From Fictibacillus nanhaiensis (lineage in GTDB: Bacteria; Bacillota; Bacilli; Bacillales; Fictibacillaceae), in contig JAFHKR010000037.1 of assembly GCA_017052515.1 (NCBI GenBank), positions 1 through 64,000 on the forward strand: a DNA stretch of 64,000 bases, given 5' to 3'. A program made the translations under genes and the position numbers. The notes below the pieces were generated by a model. The model worked only from the letters and a program-made list of their open reading frames with translations, was not told the DNA's origin and did not search any database. Shown one piece after another: positions 26,201-32,943 of the stretch; positions within the stretch are counted from its first letter, which is position 1, and every line of letters starts with the position of its first letter.

Positions 26201-27942
26201 TTGATGAAAATAATGCCAGATTAAAGAAGCAGCAAGAAGAACCAATATTCGTAATAATGGGAAATCCGCCATATAGCGCTCGGCAAACTAATGAAAATGA
26301 TGGACAACAGAATAAGAAATATCAGGGACTTGATAATAGAATTAGAGATACGTATGTAAAGAATTCAAATGCTGTTAATAAAAATACACTTTACGATCCT
26401 TTGATTAGAGCATTTAGGTGGTCTTCAGATAGGCTTGGTCAGCAAGGTGTAATAGGTTTTATTACAAATGGATCTTATATTGATACATCAACTGCAGAAG
26501 GGATTAGAAAATGCTTTCATGAGGAATTTAACTATATATATGTTTACAACCTTCGTGGAAATGCGTATTTACAAGGAGAGGATAGACGTAAGGAAGGGGG
26601 CAACATTTTTGGTGAAGGTAGTAGAACGCTTATTGCTATAACCCTTTTAATAAAGGATGGTTCCGATAATCATGAAATATATTATCGTGACATAGGAGAT
26701 TATCTAAACAAGGAGCAAAAGCTTCAGCTTTTAAAAGAATCTTCTCTACTTAATTCAACTGAATGGACACAAATTTTTCCCGACAAGAATAACGATTGGG
26801 TAAATCAAAGGGGCGGCGAGTATTCCAACTTTGTTTCAATAGATCCTGAAGAATCAGGAGTCTTTTTAGAAAAATCCCTTGGTATTAGTACAAATAGGGA
26901 TATTTGGGTCTATGGTTTTTCTAAAACACAAGTAGAACTCAACACTCAAATAATGTTGAATAATTTTAATACTGAAATTGACAGATTAAAAGAAATTTCA
27001 AATAAAGAAAAAAGGATATCTCTTTTAAATATAGCCCCTAATTTTGTTAGTTGGAGTAGTGGTCTAAAAAATGTTTTTGCTAAAGGTGAGAAGCTCTTAT
27101 TAAATCCTGCTGAAATTCAAACTCATATTTATCGTCCTTTTACTAAAAAATGGTTGTACTACGATAAAAAAGTTATTGAACGCCCTCGTAAATGGAAGGA
27201 AATATTTGGAGATAGTAATAGAGCTATTCTTGTTCCAAATAATGGTTCTAAACGAAGTTTCGCTTGTTTAATGGTTGATACAGTCCCAGATTTAAACTTT
27301 TTCCATGGTGGAGCTCAAGGATATGTACTTTTCAATAAGAAGAATGTTGTTGAGTTATTTAAAGACAATGAAAGTAATATTTCAGAGGATATAGCAAAAA
27401 AGTTTGATTTATCTACAGAAGAAATGTTTTACTACACCTACGCTGTAATGCATTCAAAAGATTATCGGACAATGTTTGAAAATAATTTAAGAAAAGAATT
27501 TCCTCGTATTCCTAAAGTTAAGCATGCAGAAAAATATGTTGAAATTGGATATAAATTAGCGGAAATTCATTTGAATTATGAAAATTGTCCTCCTTGTAGC
27601 GAGACTAAGATAGAATTTTTAGTGAATCATCCATCATATAGAGTGAATAAAATCAAACAAGATAAAAAAAATAAGTCTATTATCGTTTTTAACAATGATA
27701 TAAAAATAAAGAACATTCCTGAAAAAGCATTTGAATACAATTTAAATGGTCGTTCTGCAATTGAATGGATTATTGAACAGTATCAAGTAAAAACCGATAA
27801 AAAATCAGGCATTACAGATGATCCAAATAACTATTCTGATGATGAGAAGTATATATTCAATTTGCTACTCTCTATTATTAATGTTTCTGTTCAAACAGTT
27901 GATTTGGTCAATAATTTACCAGCATTAGTAATAGAGGAATAA
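23263..27942 (+). CDS. Type ISP single-chain restriction-modification enzyme
   Basis: About 1,559 residues, near the length of LlaGI/LlaBIII. Domain order is that of Type ISP enzymes. An Mrr-like PD-(D/E)XK nuclease comes first (DTGVDLVARK with Asp about 71, then AIQCKYY with Q-x-K). An SF2 translocase follows (APGTGKTYTS about 200-210, ICDEAHRT about 335-345). Next is an N6-adenine methyltransferase (DPFTGTGTF about 895, NPPYS about 1003). A C-terminal target-recognition region completes it. One protein both methylates and cuts unmodified invading DNA after translocation. The start is TTG with AGGTGA five nt upstream; GTG at 23254 is the alternative. It is cargo of element 2 and probably protects host and satellite from other phages. 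Confidence 0.93.
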   Translation: MDQKNHKSFVTLINEIDTKQHTQRDRGTLFELLFVAYLENEPMYNRLFEKVWKLSDVPAEYNIPKKDTGVDLVARKRETGELVAIQCKYYSEGMVIRKAHIDSFLNEVGKSYYSEGIIVTTTDKWSDNADDALKFRNKIISRISLSDLQQSQIDWSAYSFNNPKKVKLQKKKTPRPHQIPAIEDVVNGFKNADRGKLIMAPGTGKTYTSMAIAEKLAAEKKDTYRVLYLVPSIQLLSQTLRSWNADTNYKMDSIAVCSDRKVTKEKGENELEDIAAADIGYPATTNTQKLLEYQNKIESNENPGDFLVVYSTYQSIDVIIEAQKKGFYQFDLVICDEAHRTTGATENGREGSAFTKVHSDDNIKTVKRLYQTATPRVYGEDAKKKADEMSVLIADMGDSEIYGEEFYRIGFGDAIRKDILTDYKVMVLAVDEEVIARRFQQMLARESELEFDDVTKIIGCWNGLVKRKSHSDETLGQPMKRAIAFTGTIKDSKLITNMFSQVVDEYISEVNEDSFSIEIEHADGSMNALKKNEKISWLKADVPDHTCRILSNARFLTEGVDVPDLDAVMFLKPRKSKIDIAQAVGRVMRKVEGKDYGYVILPIGIPAGVDPNSVLDNNDKYRVVWEVLNALRSLDERFDATINKLELNKKKPGQIQVIGVGDPPEDGLISPEPEDEQLSFSLTDEDWSELERAIYGKIVRKVGNVRYWEQWSEDVADIARKHIMRIHVMLEDENTEAYKEFQKFLASLRYNINDSITVNQAIEMLAQHLITKPVFEALFDSYSFVNNNPVSKAMDSMLTILDEQGLVKEQRRLQEFYESVSVRAKGIDNLKAKQEIIIQLYNRFFKVGFKDTTERLGIVFTPIEAVDFIVRSMDEVLKKHFGKSLASEGVHILDPFTGTGTFITSVLQSGLVPKEDLVRKYTQELHANEIVLLSYYIAAINIEETYHAIMEGEYKPFEGIVLTDTFETTENKDSFMDELFDENNARLKKQQEEPIFVIMGNPPYSARQTNENDGQQNKKYQGLDNRIRDTYVKNSNAVNKNTLYDPLIRAFRWSSDRLGQQGVIGFITNGSYIDTSTAEGIRKCFHEEFNYIYVYNLRGNAYLQGEDRRKEGGNIFGEGSRTLIAITLLIKDGSDNHEIYYRDIGDYLNKEQKLQLLKESSLLNSTEWTQIFPDKNNDWVNQRGGEYSNFVSIDPEESGVFLEKSLGISTNRDIWVYGFSKTQVELNTQIMLNNFNTEIDRLKEISNKEKRISLLNIAPNFVSWSSGLKNVFAKGEKLLLNPAEIQTHIYRPFTKKWLYYDKKVIERPRKWKEIFGDSNRAILVPNNGSKRSFACLMVDTVPDLNFFHGGAQGYVLFNKKNVVELFKDNESNISEDIAKKFDLSTEEMFYYTYAVMHSKDYRTMFENNLRKEFPRIPKVKHAEKYVEIGYKLAEIHLNYENCPPCSETKIEFLVNHPSYRVNKIKQDKKNKSIIVFNNDIKIKNIPEKAFEYNLNGRSAIEWIIEQYQVKTDKKSGITDDPNNYSDDEKYIFNLLLSIINVSVQTVDLVNNLPALVIEE

Positions 27943-27983
27943 GTTAAATAAATTAATATGAAATATCAATTTTATTTCATAAG

Positions 27984-28020
27984 AAAATCACCTTGATTCT
28001 TTTATCAAGGTGATTTTTTT
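27984..28020. terminator. Bidirectional terminator between RM gene and 28021 gene
   Basis: AATCACCTTGAT (27986-27997) pairs perfectly with ATCAAGGTGATT (28004-28015). A runs on one side and T7 on the other serve both convergent genes. Confidence 0.88.
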
Positions 28021-28236
28021 CTATTTAATACGTTCTAAGTACATATCATGTAATCCGGTTTTTTTCGATAGGAATTCTATATCTTTATTCAATCTTGTAA
28101 CTTCTTCTCTAAGTTGAATTAACAAATTACATTGATCCTCATAATTAGGAAAATTTTTTATTTCCGTTACGAGCTTCCAACGTTCAGTACTTTCCATTTC
28201 TCTAATTTCTGCTTTGATTTCTTCTGCTGTTTTCAA
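28021..28236 (-). CDS. Small coiled-coil protein, convergent to RM gene
   Basis: 71 residues, highly charged, almost wholly helical (KTAEEIKAEIREMESTERWK...REEVTRLNKDIEFLSKK), so probably a coiled coil. The start is TTG with AGGAGG nine nt upstream. Not recognised. It lies on the opposite strand to the rest of element 2 and shares a terminator with the restriction gene. A modulator of the enzyme is conceivable but only by proximity. Confidence 0.6.
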   Translation of the reverse strand: MKTAEEIKAEIREMESTERWKLVTEIKNFPNYEDQCNLLIQLREEVTRLNKDIEFLSKKTGLHDMYLERIK

Positions 28237-28496
28237 ATTAAGTTCCTCCTAAAATTATGTTCCCTTTTTAATTTAAACAATTGGTTTATCAAATATAAAG
28301 ACTTAAATATTGCCAACAAAAGAGAAGCAAATTCAATATATATTGAATAAATAACAAATAAAGAATTTAATCATGAATAAATGTTTTGAAAATCTAAAAT
28401 ATTGATTTAAAAAACAATCATTTAGGGTAATTATTACATTTAAGGAAGGGTTTTCTGTTTATTTGTCGAATTGGTAATTCTAGGGGGAGAGTAGGA
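28237..28496. other. AT-rich divergent intergenic region
   Basis: No gene supported. The stretch holds the promoters for the divergent genes at 28236 (minus) and 28497 (plus); no strong -35/-10 pair could be fixed. Confidence 0.4.
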
Positions 28497-29288
28497 TTGC
28501 TTAAGATAAAAAGAGTTTATGAAAACCTTACTAAAATTATTGTATACTTATTTAATATTAAAAACCTAAGATCAAATTGGGGTCAATTATTACTTTTATT
28601 AATACCTATAATTCTGACAATACCACCACTGTTGGCCACTATATCAGATAGTGTTTTTGGAATCGTGGGAGTAGTAGTTTTGTTTATTATGGGATGGTCA
28701 CATAATCTCAATAACATAATGAACTGTGAAGAATATAAAAATGATGCCGAAAAGTTAGATAGGGATGTTGAACATCTTATTAGTACATTAGAAAGTGTAC
28801 CTGAAAAAGTTGTTAAGGCCTTTTATAACAAATTAGACTTCACATATAATGAATGAATTACAATCTATCGATTTGAAAATGAATCTTTTGTTTCAGTTGG
28901 AAGATATTCACTTAACAATACCATTAAGAAGTCTGGGAGAAATAGTTATCCAAATAATCAAGGTTTTATAGGTAAAACTTGGAACTTCGGGTATGTTCAT
29001 ATTGAAGGATTACCCGACCCGTTAAGGGCAAAAAAAGGGTATTTTACTCAAGTAACGTCCGAATGTAATATTGATCAGGATATTATCGAAAATATTTCTA
29101 TGAAAAGCAGAGCTTATTATTGTAGGAATTTGCTAGAAAATGGAGAACCCATTGCTGTCATTGTCTTTGAATCTCTTTCAGAACAATTACCAGCCTTAGT
29201 TAGTGACATAGACAAACTAATAGAAGGTTCTTTTGGTCAACTACTAGTAAATGTCATCAAAACAAATTTACCTTTAGCAAGGGAGTGA
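28497..29288 (+). pseudogene. Two-TM protein with GAF-like domain, interrupted by in-frame TGA
   Basis: One reading frame runs from TTG 28497 (GGGGGAGAG five nt upstream) to TGA 29286-29288, broken only by TGA at 28854-28856. The first part (119 residues) has two membrane helices at about 30-52 and 53-68 and a helical tail. The second (about 143 residues) reads IYRFENESFVSVGRYSLN, IGKTWNFGYVHIEGLPDP and IAVIVFESL, the look of a GAF-type sensor domain. The intact protein would be about 263 residues. Either a nonsense mutation has split it, or only the membrane part is made. It overlaps the Panacea gene region, suggesting one operon. Confidence 0.7.
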
Positions 29289-29293
29289 AGTGT

Positions 29294-29788
29294 ATGAATA
29301 AGATACGTGGATTATTACGTTATTTTACCTTATACTACCCGCATAAAAACGAATTATCAAAAACAAGAATAACAAAAATGGTTTATCTAGCTGATTGGTT
29401 TTCAGCAAAAGAGCATAAAAAGCAGTTAACTAATATTAAATGGTATTTTGATCATTATGGTCCATACGTAAGTGATGTTTACGATGAAGCAGAAAGTGAC
29501 CGTAAAATTGTAATTAATCATACTTATTCTGTGTACGGAACACCTAAAGGCATAATTGGATTGAAGAAAGAGTATAATGCGGAACAACTACACCTAAATA
29601 CTATTAGTGACTCAGAAAAAGAGATTCTAGACCAAGTAATAGAAAAGACTAAAAATTTACATTGGTCCGAGTTTATAGATTATGTTTATAGCACTTATCC
29701 AATAAGAACCCAGAAGAAATATGGACATTTGGATTTAATTAGTCTCGCTGATGAAGAAAGAGAAATAGAGATATTTATAAAAAACTAA
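29294..29788 (+). CDS. Panacea-domain (SocA/DUF4065) antitoxin-like protein
   Basis: 164 residues. The signature region is at about 25-60: ITKMVYLADWFSAKEHKKQL, then NIKWYFDHYGPYVSDV, matching the Panacea (SocA-like, DUF4065) domain. This domain occurs as the antitoxin part of many toxin-antitoxin pairs and in proteolysis adaptors. The ATG has GGGAGTG eight nt upstream and lies five nt after the stop of the TM-GAF gene. The upstream membrane protein would be its expected toxin partner, but that gene is interrupted. Confidence 0.8.
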   Translation: MNKIRGLLRYFTLYYPHKNELSKTRITKMVYLADWFSAKEHKKQLTNIKWYFDHYGPYVSDVYDEAESDRKIVINHTYSVYGTPKGIIGLKKEYNAEQLHLNTISDSEKEILDQVIEKTKNLHWSEFIDYVYSTYPIRTQKKYGHLDLISLADEEREIEIFIKN

Positions 29789-29817
29789 GTTGAAAAAAAT
29801 CAACTTGGTTTTTTTAT
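29787..29817 (+). terminator. Terminator after Panacea gene
   Basis: AAGTTGA (29787-29793) pairs with TCAACTT (29800-29806), followed by GG and T7. Confidence 0.8.
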
Positions 29818-29884
29818 TTTCTAAAATGCAAGCAAAACTTTACAAGTTACTATTCAAAGATATAAGACTTTTGAGGTGATAGAT

Positions 29885-30283
29885 GTGTTACCAACAAAAA
29901 GTGAATTAGAAGAACACTTAAAAGAAAAAATGACAAATCAGGATATAGCAAAAATGTATGGAACCACTTTTCAAAGAATAATACAACTGATAAAAAGATA
30001 CAAACTCAATCCTGATAATCTTAGAAGAGTTAAAAAATTTATTGTTTATGAGCATTGTTTGAATGAAAAAGTTGTTTATGCAGGGTCTGGAATTTGGTAC
30101 AGATGTAGGCGTTATTCTAATAGAAGAAACTCGGAACATAAACAGCTAATGAAGGAAGGAAAACTTACCTACAAGTTCATTGGAGAATTTGATAACTTAT
30201 ATGAAGCAAGACAATTAGAGAGCAAACTAATTCAGCAATATAAGAAGGCTGGTTTATGCAGGTTTAATAAGAAGACACTTTAA
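29885..30283 (+). CDS. HTH plus GIY-YIG-like nuclease domain protein
   Basis: About 132 residues. The N-terminus (5-45) is a helix-turn-helix (MTNQDIAKMYGTTFQRIIQL). The C-terminal part has the order of a GIY-YIG fold: FIVYEH then VVYAGSG, then RCRRYSNRR, His in SEHKQL, and FDNLYEARQLESKLIQQY with a Glu helix. Canonical GIY and YIG are degenerate, so activity is uncertain. The chosen start is GTG 29885 with AGGTGAT six nt upstream. As the last gene of element 2 before attR it is probably a phage-type accessory gene. Confidence 0.6.
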   Translation: MLPTKSELEEHLKEKMTNQDIAKMYGTTFQRIIQLIKRYKLNPDNLRRVKKFIVYEHCLNEKVVYAGSGIWYRCRRYSNRRNSEHKQLMKEGKLTYKFIGEFDNLYEARQLESKLIQQYKKAGLCRFNKKTL

Positions 30284-30393
30284 ATTTCAAGAGGTCAAAT
30301 GTATAATTAACAGTAATCGTGTGCATCGATTATTTCTATAACTGCTTGAAGGCTTGTTATGACACCGTTAGTTAAGATTTGGTTTTCAATTGG

Positions 30394-30465
30394 GACTCAA
30401 AATCGTGTTCCTTCTGGAGTGTCGGTTCGACCCCGACCACCGGTACCATTTTACTTAACTTAACA
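30394..30465 (+). repeat. attR of element 2 (tRNA-Leu 3' end)
   Basis: These 72 nt are identical to 16112-16183. The first 59 nt also match the tRNA-Leu gene itself. Chromosomal genes in conserved Bacillus order begin to the right, so this is the distal junction. Confidence 0.93.
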
Positions 30466-30478
30466 TTTAAACTTAAGA

Positions 30479-30507
30479 CTTCTCACCTTTGTGGGGAGTT
30501 TTTTTAT
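30479..30507 (+). terminator. Terminator at right junction, probably the original tRNA operon terminator
   Basis: CTTCTCAC (30479-30486) pairs with GTGGGGAG (30491-30498) with some G-T pairs, then T7. As it lies outside element 2, it is likely the terminator that followed tRNA-Leu before integration. Confidence 0.75.
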
Positions 30508-30565
30508 TTGCTTAAAGAGCTTAAACTTCATTTATCATATTCATAATACGAAAGGGTACTGACTC

Positions 30566-32752
30566 ATGGGAGATTTCTTCACTAAAATGAAAAATGATCT
30601 TGGCATCACTTTAAATGATGTGCAAAAGAAAGCTGTTATGAAGACAGAAGGGCCACTTCTTTTACTGGCTTCCCCCGGTTCTGGGAAAACGACCACCATT
30701 ATTATGAGAATCGGTTATTTGGTAATGGAAAAAGGAATTCATCCGTCTCGTATAAAAGCTGTTACATTCAGTAAGGCGTCAGCTAATGATATGAAAGAGC
30801 GTTTTACGAGATTTTATCCTGAACTTCCTTCTGTGGACTTTTCCACCATTCATAGCTTTGCTTTTGAAGTAGTCAGGAATCATTATAGAAAGTTGGGAAT
30901 CCCTTTTACAATTATAGAGGGTGATCACGATTCAGATGAAAGAGCAGGAACGGCAGGAAACTTTCAGTACAACAAAAAACTTATGCTTAGGCATTTATTT
31001 AAGTCCCTTGTAGGAGAGAACATAACTGAAGATCAAATGGATGAGCTTACGACCTATATCAGTTACATAAAAAACAAGATGATACCGATCGAACGGTGGT
31101 CAGAAGTTTCCTGTGAGGTTCCACAAGCTGAGGCGATCTTTAAGCAATATGAGGAACTTAAACGTTCAGATCGGCATCATGTATTGTTAGACTTTGATGA
31201 CATGCTCACGATCGGAAATGATGTATTAGAAAATAATGTCCACGTTTTACGTCATTATCAAAACAGATACGATTATTTCTTAACAGACGAAAGCCAGGAT
31301 ACATCCCTTGTTCAGCACTCTATTATAGAAAAGATGGTTTCTACTCATCGGAATTTGTGTGTGGTTGCCGATGACGATCAATCGATCTATAGCTGGAGAG
31401 GCGCTGAGCCGTCTTATTTACTGAACTTTAAGGAAAAGTATAGCGATGCTTCTATCTTGTTTATGGAGCAGAACTATCGCTCCTCTAACGATATCGTTCA
31501 GGTGGCTAACTCGTTTATTAAAAGAAACAAGAATAGATATGAAAAAAATATGTTTACTCAAAATTCTTCGCAGCAACCAATAGAAGTGAAGCAACTTCAT
31601 AATTTTAAGGAGCAATCCAAATACTTGGTACGTGAACTGAATGAAGTCGTTGATCTAAAGGAAATCGTTATTTTATATCGTAACAATTCGTCATCCATTG
31701 GATTGATGAATGATTTAGAACGAGCAGGAATTCCGTTTTATATGAAGGATGCTGATAATCGTTTCTTTTCACATTGGGTAGTTCAAGATATATTGAATTT
31801 TATGCGAATGGCCTTTACAGACAAGAGACCAGACATTTTAGAAAAAATTCATTTAAAGTTTAACGGCTATATTTCGAAGCAGCAGATGCAAGGACTCAAA
31901 CAACTGAACAATAACGATTCTGTATTTGATAACCTGCTAAAACATGTGAAACTACAGGAGTATCAAGTAAAACTTCTAAAGGCTAGTAAAGAGACCTTTA
32001 AAGAAATGAAAGAGATGAAGCCTCTTCAAGCTATTCGTGTGATCAGAGATCGATTAGGATATGACAAAGCCATAGAAAAGATTAGTAAGAGCCTAGGTTT
32101 TCGAATGGATTATTTAGTGGGGATCTTAAACACACTCGAAGAAATTGCAACAGATCTTGAGAGCCTTGAGGATTTTGCTAAACGATTAAAGCATCTTGAA
32201 TTCGTTCTGAAGACAGCAAAAAAGAAGAAGGGGCATGACGCGATAACACTTTCTACCTTTCATAGTGCGAAAGGGCTCGAATTTGAGAGGGTATATATGA
32301 TTGATGTAGTGGACGGAATCATCCCATCTAAAGAAGATCGTACTGATCATCAAATGTTAGAAGAAGCAGCTCGTTTATTTTACGTAGGGATGACGCGTGC
32401 CAAGAAACAATTAACCGTAGTGACGTATCCTTATCGAGATGGGAAAAAAGTTGAAGAATCTGTGTTTGTAACTGATGTTAAAAATATATTAGATCCGACA
32501 AGAATGACGAAATCTGAACCTATAAAAAAGAATGTAAAGAAGATTAATGGAGTACCTTTTAATCCGAATAGCATCAAAAAGAAGGAAGAATTACAAGTTG
32601 GTCTAAGTGTTACTCACCGTGTATTTGGGACTGGAGAGATAACAGAGGTCAGTGAAGAATTTATCACTCTAAAATTTCAGTCTAAGGAAAAGAAATTATC
32701 AATCAGTGCGTGTTTGGAAATGGGACTTTTAGAGCCTTTAGTTCACACGTGA
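30566..32752 (+). CDS. UvrD/PcrA-family ATP-dependent DNA helicase (YjcD-like)
   Basis: 728 residues, SF1A helicase. Motif I is ASPGSGKTTT (about 35-44), motif II LTDESQDT, motif III DDDQSIYSWRGAEPS, motif IV EQNYRSS, motif V STFHSAKGLEFERVY and motif VI RLFYVGMTRAKKQL. The C-terminal part (about 670-728) has the small YjcD/PcrA-like tail with THRVFGTGEITEV. It unwinds DNA in repair or replication restart. It is shorter than PcrA and resembles B. subtilis YjcD in overall design. It is the first chromosomal gene after the integrated elements. Confidence 0.88.
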   Translation: MGDFFTKMKNDLGITLNDVQKKAVMKTEGPLLLLASPGSGKTTTIIMRIGYLVMEKGIHPSRIKAVTFSKASANDMKERFTRFYPELPSVDFSTIHSFAFEVVRNHYRKLGIPFTIIEGDHDSDERAGTAGNFQYNKKLMLRHLFKSLVGENITEDQMDELTTYISYIKNKMIPIERWSEVSCEVPQAEAIFKQYEELKRSDRHHVLLDFDDMLTIGNDVLENNVHVLRHYQNRYDYFLTDESQDTSLVQHSIIEKMVSTHRNLCVVADDDQSIYSWRGAEPSYLLNFKEKYSDASILFMEQNYRSSNDIVQVANSFIKRNKNRYEKNMFTQNSSQQPIEVKQLHNFKEQSKYLVRELNEVVDLKEIVILYRNNSSSIGLMNDLERAGIPFYMKDADNRFFSHWVVQDILNFMRMAFTDKRPDILEKIHLKFNGYISKQQMQGLKQLNNNDSVFDNLLKHVKLQEYQVKLLKASKETFKEMKEMKPLQAIRVIRDRLGYDKAIEKISKSLGFRMDYLVGILNTLEEIATDLESLEDFAKRLKHLEFVLKTAKKKKGHDAITLSTFHSAKGLEFERVYMIDVVDGIIPSKEDRTDHQMLEEAARLFYVGMTRAKKQLTVVTYPYRDGKKVEESVFVTDVKNILDPTRMTKSEPIKKNVKKINGVPFNPNSIKKKEELQVGLSVTHRVFGTGEITEVSEEFITLKFQSKEKKLSISACLEMGLLEPLVHT

Positions 32753-32943
32753 TAAACAGTTTTTTATCTAATCTTATATTATAACAGGACTTAATACCTC
32801 ATTATTATTTAATATTTTACAATTTTCTGATAAATAAGAAGGATTTATTCCTATCTCTTCCGAATAATACATTCTAGTAGAAGTGAATACCTGTTCATTT
32901 TTACAGAATGTATTTTATATTAGGGGAGAACGGGGGTAAAGGG

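Larger units (their letters stand above)
16167..30452 (+). mobile_element. Integrative element 2 (capsid-encoding phage satellite)
   Basis: Bounded by att copies at 16111-16183 and 30394-30465. Gene order: integrase, replication protein, unknown, helicase, prohead protease-capsid fusion, small protein, Type ISP restriction-modification, TM protein (broken) plus Panacea protein, HTH/GIY-YIG-like protein. There is no terminase, portal, connector, tail or lysis gene. The size (about 14.3 kb) and content fit a phage-inducible-island-like satellite with its own capsid gene. Putative LexA boxes precede the early genes. Confidence 0.8.

Noticed and set aside
16167-30452. Element 2 as an intact prophage
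   Set aside because: No terminase, portal, tail, holin or endolysin is present and the size is only about 14 kb.
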